A stretch of 64,000 nt of DNA, from contig NZ_JAPEMI010000001.1 of the NCBI RefSeq assembly GCF_026342835.1, forward strand, positions 620,001 to 684,000, given 5' to 3'. The position numbers and the translations under genes were made by a program. The notes beneath the pieces are model-generated. The model made no database searches. It was not told where the DNA came from and worked only from the letters and a program-made list of their open reading frames with translations. This document shows, piece after piece, positions 18,540-27,144 of the stretch (position 1 is the stretch's first letter; each line of letters begins with the position of its first letter). The DNA comes from Streptomyces sp. NBC_00154 (lineage in GTDB: Bacteria; Actinomycetota; Actinomycetes; Streptomycetales; Streptomycetaceae).

Positions 18540-19463
18540 TCAGAGGTTGGTCATGTCGACCGGGATCTGCGGCTCGGTGCCGTCGCGCAGCACCGTGGCC
18601 TCGATCAGGCCGTACGGGCGGTCCGCGGCGAAGTAGACCTCGTTGTCGTTCTTGAGGTCGAACGGTTCCAGGTCGACCAGGAAGTGGTGCTTGTTCGGCA
18701 GCGAGAAGCGGATCTCGTCCACCTCGCTGCGACTGTTGATGATGCGCGAACCCATCTGGTACAGGGTCTGCTGCAGCGAGAGGGAGTACGTCTCGGCGAA
18801 GGCCTGGAGCATGTGCTTGCGCGTCTGCTCGTAGGACTTCTCCCAGTTCGGCATGCGCGCGTCGTCGCTGGTCCAGTTGTACCGCCACTTGGCGGACACC
18901 TCGGTCGCGAGGATGCGGTCGTACGCCTCCTTGAGCGTCGTGTACTTGTCCTTGACGTAACCCCAGAACTCGGAGCTGGTGGAGTTCATCACCACGAGGT
19001 CCTTGAGGCCCGAGATGACCTGCCACTTCTCGCCGTCGAAGGTGATCTGTGTGGTGCGCGTCTCCTGGCCCTTGCGGACGAAGGAGTGCTTGACCTCGTC
19101 GGCGCCGATGAACTGCGAGTTGCCGTCGGAGGTGGCGATGCGCTCCCAGGCGTACTCCTCGATCCGGATCCGCGCCGTCTTGATCGGCTCCTGCGACGTC
19201 ACGAAGTGCCGGGCGAGGTGGATGCCGAACTGCTCGGCGGACTCGATGCCGTGCTCCTTGGCGAACGCGTACACCGTGTTCTTGGTGGTGTCGGTCGGCA
19301 GGACGTTGGCGTTGGAGCCGGAGTAGTGGACGTCGTCCATGTCGCCGGAGAGAGCGACCGAGACGTTCAGGTCCTTGATGTGGTGGGTGTCGCCGTCCCG
19401 CGTGATCCTGACGACGCGGTTCTCTGCTTTGCCGTACTGGTTCTGGCCGAGAATCGTGGGCAT
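18540..19463 (-). CDS. uaZ: Urate oxidase (uricase)
   Basis: Cofactor-free oxidase converting urate, O2 and water to 5-hydroxyisourate and H2O2 (EC 1.7.3.3); 307 aa. Two T-fold domains are seen. Active-site landmarks are LPTDTTKNTVYAFAKEHG (conserved Thr-Asp), GIHLARHFV, MNSTSSEFWGY, and SLPNKHHFLVDLEPF with the Asn/His pair. The peroxide is handled by the catalase at 24656-26113. It starts 7 bp after the HIU hydrolase stop within a minus-strand operon. The C-terminus lacks an SKL signal, as expected in bacteria. Confidence 0.97.
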   Translation of the reverse strand: MPTILGQNQYGKAENRVVRITRDGDTHHIKDLNVSVALSGDMDDVHYSGSNANVLPTDTTKNTVYAFAKEHGIESAEQFGIHLARHFVTSQEPIKTARIRIEEYAWERIATSDGNSQFIGADEVKHSFVRKGQETRTTQITFDGEKWQVISGLKDLVVMNSTSSEFWGYVKDKYTTLKEAYDRILATEVSAKWRYNWTSDDARMPNWEKSYEQTRKHMLQAFAETYSLSLQQTLYQMGSRIINSRSEVDEIRFSLPNKHHFLVDLEPFDLKNDNEVYFAADRPYGLIEATVLRDGTEPQIPVDMTNL

Positions 19464-19470
19464 GTCGGTG

Positions 19471-19884
19471 CTAGCTCCCTCGGTAAACGGAGTAGCCGAA
19501 CGGGTTGAGCAGCAGCGGTACGTGATAGTGCTCGCCCGGTACGACGGCGAAGGTGATCGCCACCTCCGGGAAGAACGCGCCGCTGTCCCTTACGCGGGGG
19601 GCGTCCTGCTGCGCCTCGGCTTGCTTCTTGGAACTGTGCTCATTGGAGAAGTACGTCTCGGTGTCGAAGTCGAGCCGTACGTGGGTGGTGCCCTCCGGCA
19701 GCGCCGGCAGGTCCTTGCATCGCCCGTCCGCATCGGTCGCGGAGCCGCCGAGCGTCACCCACTGCGCGTCGCTGCCGCTGCGGACGGCGAGCGAGACGGG
19801 GACGGCCTCGGCGGGGCGGCCGATGCTGGTGTCCAGGATGTGTGTGGACACCGATGCGGTGGTGTCGGTGCGCAAGACCGTCAC
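19471..19884 (-). CDS. uraH: 5-Hydroxyisourate hydrolase (transthyretin-like)
   Basis: Hydrolyses 5-hydroxyisourate to OHCU (EC 3.5.2.17). Transthyretin-fold protein of 137 aa with the His in STHILDTSIGRPA, the HYHVPLLLNPFGYSVY block and the diagnostic C-terminal tetrapeptide YRGS. The GTG start at 19884 overlaps the uraD stop by 4 bp. An Asp-rich internal insertion (DSGAFFPEV region) is usual for actinobacterial versions. Confidence 0.96.
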   Translation of the reverse strand: MTVLRTDTTASVSTHILDTSIGRPAEAVPVSLAVRSGSDAQWVTLGGSATDADGRCKDLPALPEGTTHVRLDFDTETYFSNEHSSKKQAEAQQDAPRVRDSGAFFPEVAITFAVVPGEHYHVPLLLNPFGYSVYRGS

Positions 19885-20390
19885 TCTCCTTCTGATACGA
19901 GACGGGTCAGCCGGATGCGGTTGATCTTGCCCAGCTCGGTGCGCACGATCTCGCGCTCCTGCTCGGGCGAGTTCCCGATCCGGGACTTCACCGCGTCGCG
20001 CATCTGCTCACCGGTGGCGCCGGTGGCGCAGATCAGGAAGACATGTCCGAACCGCTCCTGGTAGGCCAGGTTCAGTTCGAGCATCTCGGCCTTGAGCTCC
20101 TCGGTGGCGCCGGCCATCCCCCGTTGTTCGCGTGAGGAGGTGGGGTCCCCGGGCTTCGGGCGGCCGATCGGGGGGTGTCCGGCCATCGCGTCGGCGAGAT
20201 CGTCCTCGGTCAGCTCGGCCGTGGCGGCGTCACTGGCGGAGAGAAGGGCTTCCGCGGTGGCGTACGGGCGCCGGGAGAGGATCGCTCTTCCCCATGCCCC
20301 GCTGGCACACACCTCGTGCAACGCGGTGATGGCCTCGTCGTCCGCCAGGATGTTGAACCGGGCGAGGCCCGGTGTGGAGCTCGAAGTCAC
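19881..20390 (-). CDS. uraD: 2-Oxo-4-hydroxy-4-carboxy-5-ureidoimidazoline (OHCU) decarboxylase
   Basis: Yields S-allantoin from OHCU (EC 4.1.1.97); 169 aa. Motifs: FNILADDEAITALHEVCAS, catalytic His in AGHPPIGRP, and LNLAYQERFGHVFLICATG. GTG 20390 is chosen because GGAGG lies 5 nt upstream; the track of 24 upstream codons overlaps the promoter. First structural gene of the uraD-uraH-uaZ operon. A TTGACG -35 overlapping the shared palindrome lies about 75 bp upstream. Confidence 0.94.
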   Translation of the reverse strand: MTSSSTPGLARFNILADDEAITALHEVCASGAWGRAILSRRPYATAEALLSASDAATAELTEDDLADAMAGHPPIGRPKPGDPTSSREQRGMAGATEELKAEMLELNLAYQERFGHVFLICATGATGEQMRDAVKSRIGNSPEQEREIVRTELGKINRIRLTRLVSEGE

Positions 20391-20462
20391 GGGAGCCTCC
20401 GTGGCTGTTCTTCGCTGTGCGTTGGTCGGGCTGCGGATAGCTAACGCCTTCCGCAACACCAC

Positions 20463-20479
20463 GTCAACACTTTGTTGAA
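20463..20479. promoter_or_regulatory. Shared palindrome overlapping the uraD -35 box
   Basis: GTCAAC-N5-GTTGAA. On the minus strand the 21 bp around it match the katA copy at 20 of 21 positions. The right half supplies a TTGACG -35, followed by 17-18 bp and a TAGCTA-like -10, the same geometry as at katA. A protein bound here would block polymerase. Confidence 0.75.
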
Positions 20480-20557
20480 ATTACCCGAACGGAAAAGGCC
20501 GTCGCCGGGCGATCCGGACAACGGCCTTCCATGGTGCTTGCGCACCTCTTCACTCAA

Positions 20558-20935
20558 CTACTCACCTTTGGCGGCGTTCTCCCGGTTGAGGTAGTTGTAG
20601 ACGGTGAAGCGGCTGACCCCCAGGGCGCCGGCCACCGTCTCCACCCCGTGCCGTACGGAGAAGGCGCCGCGCGCCTCCAGGGTCCGTACGACCGCCTGTT
20701 TCGTCTTCCGGTCCAGGTCGGCGAGTGGCATCCCGTGCTGCCGCTCCATGGCGGCCAGGATGTGATCGAGCGAGTCCGACAGCTGCGGCAGGCGTACGGC
20801 TATGACGTCCTCACCCTCCCAGGCCAGCACCACGTCGTCGGCCCGTGCCTGCTCCGGCCCGACCAGCTCGGCGCCCATGGCGTCGACGAGCGGCTTGACC
20901 GCGGTGACGAGGGGGTGGTCCGCAGGTTCGGTCAC
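20558..20935 (-). CDS. HTH_22 (YheO/DauR-like) transcription regulator
   Basis: 125 aa. The C-terminal half (KTKQAVVRTLEARGAF, then VETVAGALGVSRFTVYNYLN) is the HTH_22 domain of YheO/DauR proteins. The N-terminal half is a shortened domain with SDSLDHILAAMERQHGMPL rather than a full PAS domain. Its ATG overlaps the DUF77 stop by 4 bp. It sits directly upstream of uraD with the shared palindrome in between, so it is one candidate for the factor binding that palindrome at uraD, katA and allB. This assignment is inference. Confidence 0.75.
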   Translation of the reverse strand: MTEPADHPLVTAVKPLVDAMGAELVGPEQARADDVVLAWEGEDVIAVRLPQLSDSLDHILAAMERQHGMPLADLDRKTKQAVVRTLEARGAFSVRHGVETVAGALGVSRFTVYNYLNRENAAKGE

Positions 20936-21183
20936 TTCGAGTCCTCCCCGACGACGTTGACCTGGAGCGATATCCGGGTGGCACCCGACTCCAGAGCCTT
21001 GCGCAGCAGGGAGTCCACCGCGGTGAGCACCGCGTCCGCGTCGCCCTCCGCCGTATTGCCGAAGGGGCCGACGTCCACGGCGTCCAGTTCGGCCGACTGG
21101 ATGACCTCGCGGGCCACCACCGCATGCGCGGGTGCCTCGTCGAGATCGAACGGCTCGGTGGTGAACTCCACTCTCAAGCGCAC
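20932..21183 (-). CDS. DUF77/MTH1187-type thiamine-binding-like small protein
   Basis: 83 aa, matching the MTH1187/YkoF ferredoxin-like family: a central VDVGPFGNTAEGDADAVL followed by ALESGATRISLQVNV. Family members bind thiamine or a related small ligand, often as regulators or carriers. GTG 21183 has GAGGGAGG upstream. It is coupled to the HTH_22 gene by a 4-bp overlap; a ligand-sensing role for that regulator is conceivable but not shown. Confidence 0.75.
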   Translation of the reverse strand: MRLRVEFTTEPFDLDEAPAHAVVAREVIQSAELDAVDVGPFGNTAEGDADAVLTAVDSLLRKALESGATRISLQVNVVGEDSK

Positions 21184-21239
21184 TGCGCCTCCCTCGTGTG
21201 CTCGCCGTGCGCCCAGGGGCCCATGGCTCGGCCCCGACC

Positions 21240-22436
21240 CTAACGGACCGCCGCCGGGCCCGGCGGCGGGAGCGGCAGCACGCAGGCGGCCATCGGGGCG
21301 GCGAACGGGGTTCCGGTGCGGCGCAGGCCGCCGTCCGCCCGGTCGACGTCGAAGACCGTCACCGTGCCGGACCGCTGATTGGCGGCGAAGAGCAGCGCCC
21401 CGTCCGGCGAGAAGGCGATCTGCCGGGGGAAGTCACCGCCCACCGGCACCGTGTCGATCAGCCGCAGTGCGGCCCCGCCGGCCTCGACGGCATAACGGGT
21501 CAGGCTGTTGTGGCCGCGGTTGGCGAGATAGGCGAAGCGCCCGTCGCCGGTGACCAGGAGCTGGGCGGGATAGCTGGTGCCGGGGCCGGTTCCGGTGGAC
21601 TGCCCGGCCCCCGGGGTCACGGCGCCGGTGGCGGGCTCGTAACGGCAGACGACGACGGTGTTGTCGACCTCGCAGGCGAGGTAGGCGAAGCGGCCGCTCG
21701 GGTGGAAGGTGAGGTGGCGCGGGCCGGCGCCCGGCCGAAGCGTGGCATAGGAGAGCTGACGGAGCGTGCCCCGGCGCGTGTCGAGCCGGTACGTGTAGAC
21801 GGTGTCGTTGCCCAGGTCGACGGCGAGGACATGGCCGCCGTCGGGGGCGGTGACGATCTGGTGGGCGTGCGGCCCGTCCTGGCCGGGGCCGGGGGCCGGG
21901 GCCGTATGGACGACCAGGTCGGTGCGCTCCCCCAGCGAACCGTCGGCTGCGATCGGGTGCACGGCGACGCTGCCCGAGGTGTAGTTGGCGCTCAGCAGCC
22001 ACCGGCCGCTCGGGTGGACCGAGAGATGGCAGGGGCCGGCGCCGCCGGTGGAGCGGGTGCCGAGCACCCGGAACGATTCGTCCGAGGCGAGCGCCACGGC
22101 CGTCACACCGCCTTGTTCCTGCTCGTCGACGGCGTACAGCGTGGTGCCCGAGGGGTGCAGGGCGAGGTAGGAGGGGTTGTCGACGCCGGTGATCGTCGTG
22201 CGCCCGGTGATCGTCCCGGCCGCCGGGGCGTATCCGGCGACCCCGATCCCCGTACCCCCTCCGGCGGTCGAGGTGTACGTCCCCAGGAAGAGCGTCCCGG
22301 TCCTTCGATCGCGGGCGGCCGGTGCGTCCTGCCCGGCCGTCGGGCCGGACGGCGCGGGCGGAGCGGGCGAGAAGGAGACTGCGGCGCCCGCCAGGAGCGC
22401 TCCGAGAAGCGTGCGTCGGCTGGTGCGGGTCGTCAT
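21240..22436 (-). CDS. Secreted seven-bladed beta-propeller lactonase-family protein
   Basis: About 398 aa of the Pgl/YncE-type lactonase propeller family. The twin-arginine signal begins TRTSRRTLLGALLAGAA, and the propeller blades repeat HPSGxxLYAVxE-like motifs (LALHPSGTTLYAV, LSVHPSGRWLLSANY, LTFHPSGRFAYLACE). It is exported by Tat. 6-Phosphogluconolactonase activity is doubtful for a secreted member; it may open other lactones. ATG 22436 is listed, and ATG 22469 (GGAGAG upstream) is an equal alternative. It diverges from hyi. Confidence 0.8.
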   Translation of the reverse strand: MTTRTSRRTLLGALLAGAAVSFSPAPPAPSGPTAGQDAPAARDRRTGTLFLGTYTSTAGGGTGIGVAGYAPAAGTITGRTTITGVDNPSYLALHPSGTTLYAVDEQEQGGVTAVALASDESFRVLGTRSTGGAGPCHLSVHPSGRWLLSANYTSGSVAVHPIAADGSLGERTDLVVHTAPAPGPGQDGPHAHQIVTAPDGGHVLAVDLGNDTVYTYRLDTRRGTLRQLSYATLRPGAGPRHLTFHPSGRFAYLACEVDNTVVVCRYEPATGAVTPGAGQSTGTGPGTSYPAQLLVTGDGRFAYLANRGHNSLTRYAVEAGGAALRLIDTVPVGGDFPRQIAFSPDGALLFAANQRSGTVTVFDVDRADGGLRRTGTPFAAPMAACVLPLPPPGPAAVR

Positions 22437-22592
22437 GCGCGGCACCTCGGGGTCGGCTGCGTCGGACATGTCAGCCACACTCTCCCGCCCCGACCGAAGC
22501 CGCAAGTGACGCAATTTCGGTTGCATCCTCTGCAACCACCATGCAGGGGGCCGCGCGCGCCGCTCCCGGCGGCCCGGTGTGCGGACCCCCTC

Positions 22593-22657
22593 TTGACAGC
22601 TCTCCCGTCAGCCATGCAATCTTCCGTTGAGCAGAAACTAACTTCCGCGATACGGAA
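22593..22657 (+). promoter_or_regulatory. hyi promoter with overlapping 36-nt operator
   Basis: TTGACA (22593-22598), 18 bp, then CAATCT as -10, directly followed by the 36-nt element at 22622-22657 (TTCCG ... GCAGAAACTAAC ... CGGAA). The element matches the gcl operator at 29 of 36 positions and covers the expected start site and part of the ribosome site region. A classical repressor position for AllR. Confidence 0.75.
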
Positions 22658-22672
22658 GGAGCGCCTGACCCC

Positions 22673-23512
22673 ATGGGACACCCGGACCAGCGCTTCGATG
22701 TGAACCTTTCGATCCTCTTCACGGAACTCCCGCTCCTGGAGCGCCCCGCGGCGGCCGCCGCCGCGGGCTTCACGGCGGTCGAGCTGTGGTGGCCCTGGAT
22801 CGAGACCCCCGCCCCGCCGCAGACCGAACTCGACGCCCTCAAGAAGGCGCTCGACGACGCGGGCACGCAGCTGGTGGGGCTGAACTTCTACGCCGGACAG
22901 CTGCCCGGCCCCGACCGTGGTGCGCTCTGCGTACCCGGCGCGGAGTCGGACCGGTTCCGCACCAATATCGACGTGGCGGCCGGCTTCGCCGCCTCGGTCG
23001 GCTGCAAGGCGCTGAACGCGCTCTACGGCAACCGCGTCGACGGCGTGGACCCGGCCGTGCAGGACGAACTCGCCCTGGAGAACCTGGTCCTGGCCGCCCG
23101 CGCGGCCGACCGGATCGGGGCGGTCCTGCTGATCGAGACCCTGAACAAGCCGGAGTCGCCGCGCTACCCGCTGGTGAGCGCACCGGCCGGGATCGAGGTC
23201 GTCGACAGGGTCAACGCCGCGACGGGCCTCGGCAACGCCAGGTTCCTGCTGGACCTGTACCACCTGTCGATGAACGGCGAGGACCTCAGCCAGGTGATCG
23301 CCGCGTACGCCGGGAAGACCGGCCACGTCCAGATCGCGGACAACCCGGGGCGCGGCGCGCCCGGCACCGGCTCGCTGCCGCTCGAGCAGCTCCTCGACGA
23401 GCTGACGAAGGCCGGTTACGACGGCTGGGTCGGCCTGGAGTACAAGCCGGGCGACCGACCGAGCTCCGAGTCCTTCGACTGGCTTCCCGCCGAGGCGCGC
23501 GCGGCCCGCTGA
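22673..23512 (+). CDS. hyi: Hydroxypyruvate isomerase
   Basis: TIM-barrel isomerase interconverting hydroxypyruvate and tartronate semialdehyde (EC 5.3.1.22); 279 aa. Metal/catalytic acids sit in ALLIETLNK (Glu), LLDLYHLSMNGED (Asp/His) and VGLEYKPG (Glu). The family signature RFDVNLSILFTELPLLERP opens the protein. ATG 22673 has GGAAGGAG upstream, part of the operator arm. It is followed by glxR after 47 bp, forming a glyoxylate-to-glycerate unit with gcl, which lies about 8 kb away under the same operator type. Confidence 0.94.
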   Translation: MGHPDQRFDVNLSILFTELPLLERPAAAAAAGFTAVELWWPWIETPAPPQTELDALKKALDDAGTQLVGLNFYAGQLPGPDRGALCVPGAESDRFRTNIDVAAGFAASVGCKALNALYGNRVDGVDPAVQDELALENLVLAARAADRIGAVLLIETLNKPESPRYPLVSAPAGIEVVDRVNAATGLGNARFLLDLYHLSMNGEDLSQVIAAYAGKTGHVQIADNPGRGAPGTGSLPLEQLLDELTKAGYDGWVGLEYKPGDRPSSESFDWLPAEARAAR

Positions 23513-23559
23513 GGGCGTCGGACCCACCCTCGTACACACGTTTTCAGGAAGGCACCCTC

Positions 23560-24459
23560 ATGAGCAACAACCTCCCCAAGGTTGCGTGGATCGGACTCGG
23601 CATCATGGGCTCCCCCATGTCCGAGAACCTGATCAAGGCCGGTTACGACGTCACCGGTTACACCCTGGAGCAGGACAAGATCGACCGACTGGTCGCCGCC
23701 GGCGGGAACGGCGCGGGCTCGATCGCCGAGGCGGTCCGGGACGCCGATGTCGTGATCACGATGGTGCCGGCCTCCCCGCAGGTCGAGGCCATTGCGTACG
23801 GCCCCGACGGCATCCTGGAGAACGCGAGGTCCGGGGCCCTGCTCATCGACATGTCCTCGATCACCCCGCAGACCTCCGTGGACCTCGCGAAGAACGCGAA
23901 GGACCGGGGCATCCGCGTACTGGACGCCCCTGTGTCGGGCGGCGAGGCCGGTGCGATCGAAGCGGTGCTGTCCATCATGGTCGGCGGCGAGCAGGCCGAT
24001 TTCGACGCCGCGCAGCCGATTCTCCAGGCACTCGGCAGGACCATCGTGCTCTGCGGCCCGCACGGCTCCGGCCAGACGGTGAAGGCCGCCAACCAGCTGA
24101 TCGTCGCGGTCAACATCCAGGCCTGCGCCGAGGCCGTCGTCTTCCTGGAGAAGTCCGGGGTCGACCTCTCCGCCGCGCTCGACGTGCTGAACGGCGGGCT
24201 GGCCGGCTCGACCGTACTGACCCGCAAGAAGGACAACTTCCTCAAGCGGGACTTCGCGCCGGGCTTCCGGATCGATCTGCACCACAAGGACATGGGCATC
24301 GTCACCGACGCCGCCCGTAATGTCGGTGCCGCTCTGCCCGTCGGCGCCGTGGTCGCACAACTCGTCGCCTCGCTGCGCGCGCAGGGCGACGGCGGCCTGG
24401 ACCACTCGGCGCTGCTGCGCGCGGTCGAGCGCCTCTCGGGTCAGCCCGTCCAGGCCTGA
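23560..24459 (+). CDS. glxR: Tartronate semialdehyde reductase (2-hydroxy-3-oxopropionate reductase)
   Basis: NAD(P)H-dependent reduction of tartronate semialdehyde to D-glycerate (EC 1.1.1.60); 299 aa beta-hydroxyacid dehydrogenase. Rossmann motif [13 protein letters not shown] at about 12-24, substrate motif [11 protein letters not shown] at about 125, and catalytic Lys in [12 protein letters not shown] at about 172. A C-terminal helical domain carries the DLHHKDMGI signature. GGAAGG precedes the ATG. A strong hairpin follows, separating it from catalase. Confidence 0.95.
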   Translation: MSNNLPKVAWIGLGIMGSPMSENLIKAGYDVTGYTLEQDKIDRLVAAGGNGAGSIAEAVRDADVVITMVPASPQVEAIAYGPDGILENARSGALLIDMSSITPQTSVDLAKNAKDRGIRVLDAPVSGGEAGAIEAVLSIMVGGEQADFDAAQPILQALGRTIVLCGPHGSGQTVKAANQLIVAVNIQACAEAVVFLEKSGVDLSAALDVLNGGLAGSTVLTRKKDNFLKRDFAPGFRIDLHHKDMGIVTDAARNVGAALPVGAVVAQLVASLRAQGDGGLDHSALLRAVERLSGQPVQA

Positions 24460-24478
24460 CCGGCCTGCCCCCAGACTT

Positions 24479-24536
24479 CCGGATGGTGTCGGCGCCGACA
24501 CCTGTCCTGTCGCGCCCAGGCGTCGGCACCATCCGG
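24479..24536 (+). terminator. Terminator after glxR
   Basis: 18-bp stem (arms 24479-24496 and 24519-24536, two wobble pairs) with a 22-nt loop. It separates hyi-glxR from the catalase promoter. Confidence 0.75.
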
Positions 24537-24553
24537 AACACCTCACTCTCAAT

Positions 24554-24570
24554 TTCAACAAACTGTTGAC
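24554..24570. promoter_or_regulatory. Shared palindrome overlapping the catalase -35 box
   Basis: TTCAAC-N5-GTTGAC. The right half includes TTGACG as -35, and 18 bp later TACGCT is a plausible -10. Nearly identical to the uraD site. This links peroxide removal to urate oxidation. Confidence 0.75.
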
Positions 24571-24655
24571 GTTCGGTTCGGAGCGTACTTACGCTCCTGG
24601 AGCCCCCAGGGCGTCGCAGTTCAGCAGCTCCCGTACGGAAGGTCGCCCCGACACC

Positions 24656-26113
24656 ATGACGCAGCGTGTGCTTACGACCGAGTCAGGCGCCCCGGTCGCC
24701 GACAACCAGAACTCCGCCACCGCCGGCGTCGGTGGCCCGATCCTCCTCCAGGACCAGCACCTGCTGGAGAAGCTCGCGCGCTTCAACCGGGAGCGCATCC
24801 CGGAGCGCGTGGTCCACGCCCGCGGCTCCGGCGCGTACGGCTACTTCGAGGTCACCGACGACGTCACCGGCTTCACCCGTGCGGACTTCCTCTCCGCCGT
24901 CGGCAAGCGCACCGATACGTTCATCCGGTTCTCGACGGTCGCCGACTCGCTCGGCGGCGCCGACGCCGTACGTGATCCACGCGGCTTCGCCCTCAAGTTC
25001 TACACGGACGAAGGCAATTACGACCTGGTCGGCAACAACACCCCGGTGTTCTTCATCAAGGACCCGATCAAGTTCCCCGACTTCATCCACTCGCAGAAGC
25101 GCGACCCGTTCACGGGCCGTCAGGAGCCGGACAACGTATGGGACTTCTGGGCGCACGCACCGGAGGCGACCCACCAGGTGACCTGGCTGATGGGCGACCG
25201 CGGCATCCCCGCCTCGTACCGTCACATGAACGGCTACGGCTCGCACACCTACCAGTGGACGAACGCCGAGGGCGAGGCCTTCTTCGTCAAGTACCACTTC
25301 AAGACGAACCAGGGTGTGCGCTCCCTCTCCAGCGAGCAGGCCGCCGAACTCGCGGGCAGGGACGGCAACTCGCACCAGACGGACCTGCTGCAGGCCATCG
25401 AGCGGGGCGTGAACCCGTCGTGGACCCTGTACGTGCAGGTCATGCCGGCCGCCGAGGCCGCGGACTACCGCTTCAACCCGTTCGACCTCACCAAGGTGTG
25501 GCCGCACAGCGACTACCCGCTGCAGCGGGTGGGCCGGCTGGTCCTGGACCGCAACCCGGACAATGTGTTCGCCGAGGTCGAGCAGGCCGCCTTCTCCCCG
25601 AACAACTTCGTGCCCGGCATCGGCCCCTCCCCGGACAAGATGCTGCAGGGCCGCCTGTTCGCCTACGCCGACGCGCACCGCTACCGGCTCGGCGTCAACC
25701 ACACCCAGCTCCCGGTGAACGCACCGCGAACCGCCGTCGTCGACAACTACGGCCGCGACGGTCTGCACGCCACCCGCAACGGTGCGCGGCACGACAAGAA
25801 CTACGAGCCCAACTCGTACGCGGGCCCCACCCAGACCGACGCGGCGCTCTCCGCCCCGCTCGCCGTCCACGGCTGGACCGGCACCCACGCGGCGCCCGCC
25901 CACACCAAGGACGACGACTTCTTCCAGGCGGGCGAGCTCTACCGGCTGATGTCCGAGGACGAGAAGGGCCGCCTGGTCGCCAACATCGCCGGAGGCCTCT
26001 CCCAGGTCACCCGCGACGACGTGATCGAGAAGAACCTCGCTCACTTCCACGCCGCGGACGCCGAGTACGGCAAGCGCGTCGAGGAAGCGGTCCGCGCCCT
26101 GCGCGAGGACTAG
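24656..26113 (+). CDS. katA: Monofunctional haem catalase
   Basis: Dismutates H2O2 (EC 1.11.1.6); 485 aa, clade of small-subunit catalases. The distal His is in [12 protein letters not shown], Asn in [11 protein letters not shown], and the proximal haem Tyr in [26 protein letters not shown] and the C-terminal [14 protein letters not shown] tail are typical. The start is ATG 24656, with GGAAGG rather distant (about 13 nt). It shares its promoter palindrome with uraD, so it probably protects against peroxide from uricase rather than acting as a general OxyR/CatR-controlled catalase. Confidence 0.95.
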   Translation: MTQRVLTTESGAPVADNQNSATAGVGGPILLQDQHLLEKLARFNRERIPERVVHARGSGAYGYFEVTDDVTGFTRADFLSAVGKRTDTFIRFSTVADSLGGADAVRDPRGFALKFYTDEGNYDLVGNNTPVFFIKDPIKFPDFIHSQKRDPFTGRQEPDNVWDFWAHAPEATHQVTWLMGDRGIPASYRHMNGYGSHTYQWTNAEGEAFFVKYHFKTNQGVRSLSSEQAAELAGRDGNSHQTDLLQAIERGVNPSWTLYVQVMPAAEAADYRFNPFDLTKVWPHSDYPLQRVGRLVLDRNPDNVFAEVEQAAFSPNNFVPGIGPSPDKMLQGRLFAYADAHRYRLGVNHTQLPVNAPRTAVVDNYGRDGLHATRNGARHDKNYEPNSYAGPTQTDAALSAPLAVHGWTGTHAAPAHTKDDDFFQAGELYRLMSEDEKGRLVANIAGGLSQVTRDDVIEKNLAHFHAADAEYGKRVEEAVRALRED

Positions 26114-26125
26114 AACAACGAGACC

Positions 26126-26162
26126 GCGCAAAGGATATGACGGGAGGTCATTTCCCTTGCGC
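26126..26162 (+). terminator. Terminator after catalase
   Basis: 16-bp stem with two mismatches (arms 26126-26141 and 26147-26162), 13 bp past the stop. The rest of 26163-26407 holds no convincing gene. Confidence 0.65.
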
Positions 26163-26407
26163 TGTCCGTCCGGCCGGCCCTGAGGGGTGCCCGGCGGGAC
26201 GGACGTGACTGAGGACCGCGGCGGCGTGCGAGCCAGTGCGGTGGTGAAGGCAGCCGGCGGTCGCTCTCGACCTGACAGAGAGCGGACCCGGCCGCCCATC
26301 GCCCGTCGCCGCGGTCCCGGCACAACCTGCACACAGGACTCCGCCCGGCGGCGCGAACGAAACGGTCGCGCCGGCCTCTCGCCGTCGGGCGGTCACCACC
26401 CTCACGC

Positions 26408-26447
26408 AAGGGCGGGGAATACGGACGGTCCCGCGCTCCCCGCCCTT
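26408..26447 (-). terminator. Terminator after the response regulator
   Basis: Perfect 11-bp stem AAGGGCGGGGA with its complement, 18-nt interior, just downstream of the minus-strand response regulator stop. Confidence 0.65.
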
Positions 26448-26472
26448 CCCGCGTGCCCGCGCACCCGTCGGA

Positions 26473-27144
26473 TCAGTAGCCGGTCGGGCGGACCAGGCCC
26501 GTCTCGTACGCGAAGACCGCCGCCTGGGTCCGGTCGCGCAGCCCCAGCTTGGCCAGGATCCGGCTCACATGGGTCTTCGCCGTCTGCTCCGCCACCACCA
26601 GGCGCGTGGCGATCTCCGCGTTCGACAGGCCCTGCGCGATCAGGGAGAGCACCTCGGTCTCACGCTCCGTCAGATCACCGACCCGGTCCATGAGCGGGGC
26701 CCGAGGCGCCGCCGTCATCCGGGAGAACTCGGCGATCAGCCGCTTGGTGATGTTCGGGGCGAGCAGCGCGTCACCTGCTGCCACCACCCGTACCGCATGG
26801 ACCAGTTCCTCGACCGAAGCGTCCTTGAGCAGAAAGCCGGACGCACCCGCGCGCAGCGCCTCGTACACGTACTCGTCGAGATCGAAGGTGGTCAGGATGA
26901 GCACCTTGACCTGGGCGTCGTGCGGTGACGTGATGCGGCGGGCCGCCTCGATGCCGCCGAGCACAGGCATCCGGACATCCATCAGGACCACATCCGGGGC
27001 GAGTTCGGCGACCTTGGAGACGGCATCGAGGCCGTCCACCGCCTGACCGACGACCTCGATGCCGGGCTCCGCGTCGAGCAGCACGGTAAATCCCTGACGG
27101 ACCATCACCTGGTCGTCGGCGATCAGTACGCGGATGGTCGTCAC
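26473..27144 (-). CDS. NarL/LuxR-type response regulator
   Basis: 223 aa. Receiver domain 1-120 with the acidic pair IADDQ, phospho-acceptor Asp at about 56 (VVLMDVRMP) and Lys in LLKDAS. C-terminal LuxR HTH at about 150-212 (LTERETEVLSLIAQGLSNAEIA split over two helices). GTG 27144 overlaps the kinase stop by 4 bp, so the pair is a cognate two-component system. Targets are unknown, but the operon partners suggest control of surface modification or export. Confidence 0.93.
   Translation of the reverse strand: MTTIRVLIADDQVMVRQGFTVLLDAEPGIEVVGQAVDGLDAVSKVAELAPDVVLMDVRMPVLGGIEAARRITSPHDAQVKVLILTTFDLDEYVYEALRAGASGFLLKDASVEELVHAVRVVAAGDALLAPNITKRLIAEFSRMTAAPRAPLMDRVGDLTERETEVLSLIAQGLSNAEIATRLVVAEQTAKTHVSRILAKLGLRDRTQAAVFAYETGLVRPTGY

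Noticed and set aside
26148..26405. Minus-strand open frame of 85 codons after catalase
   Set aside because: Composition is Arg/Pro/Ser-rich, no family match, lies between two terminators; no ribosome site.
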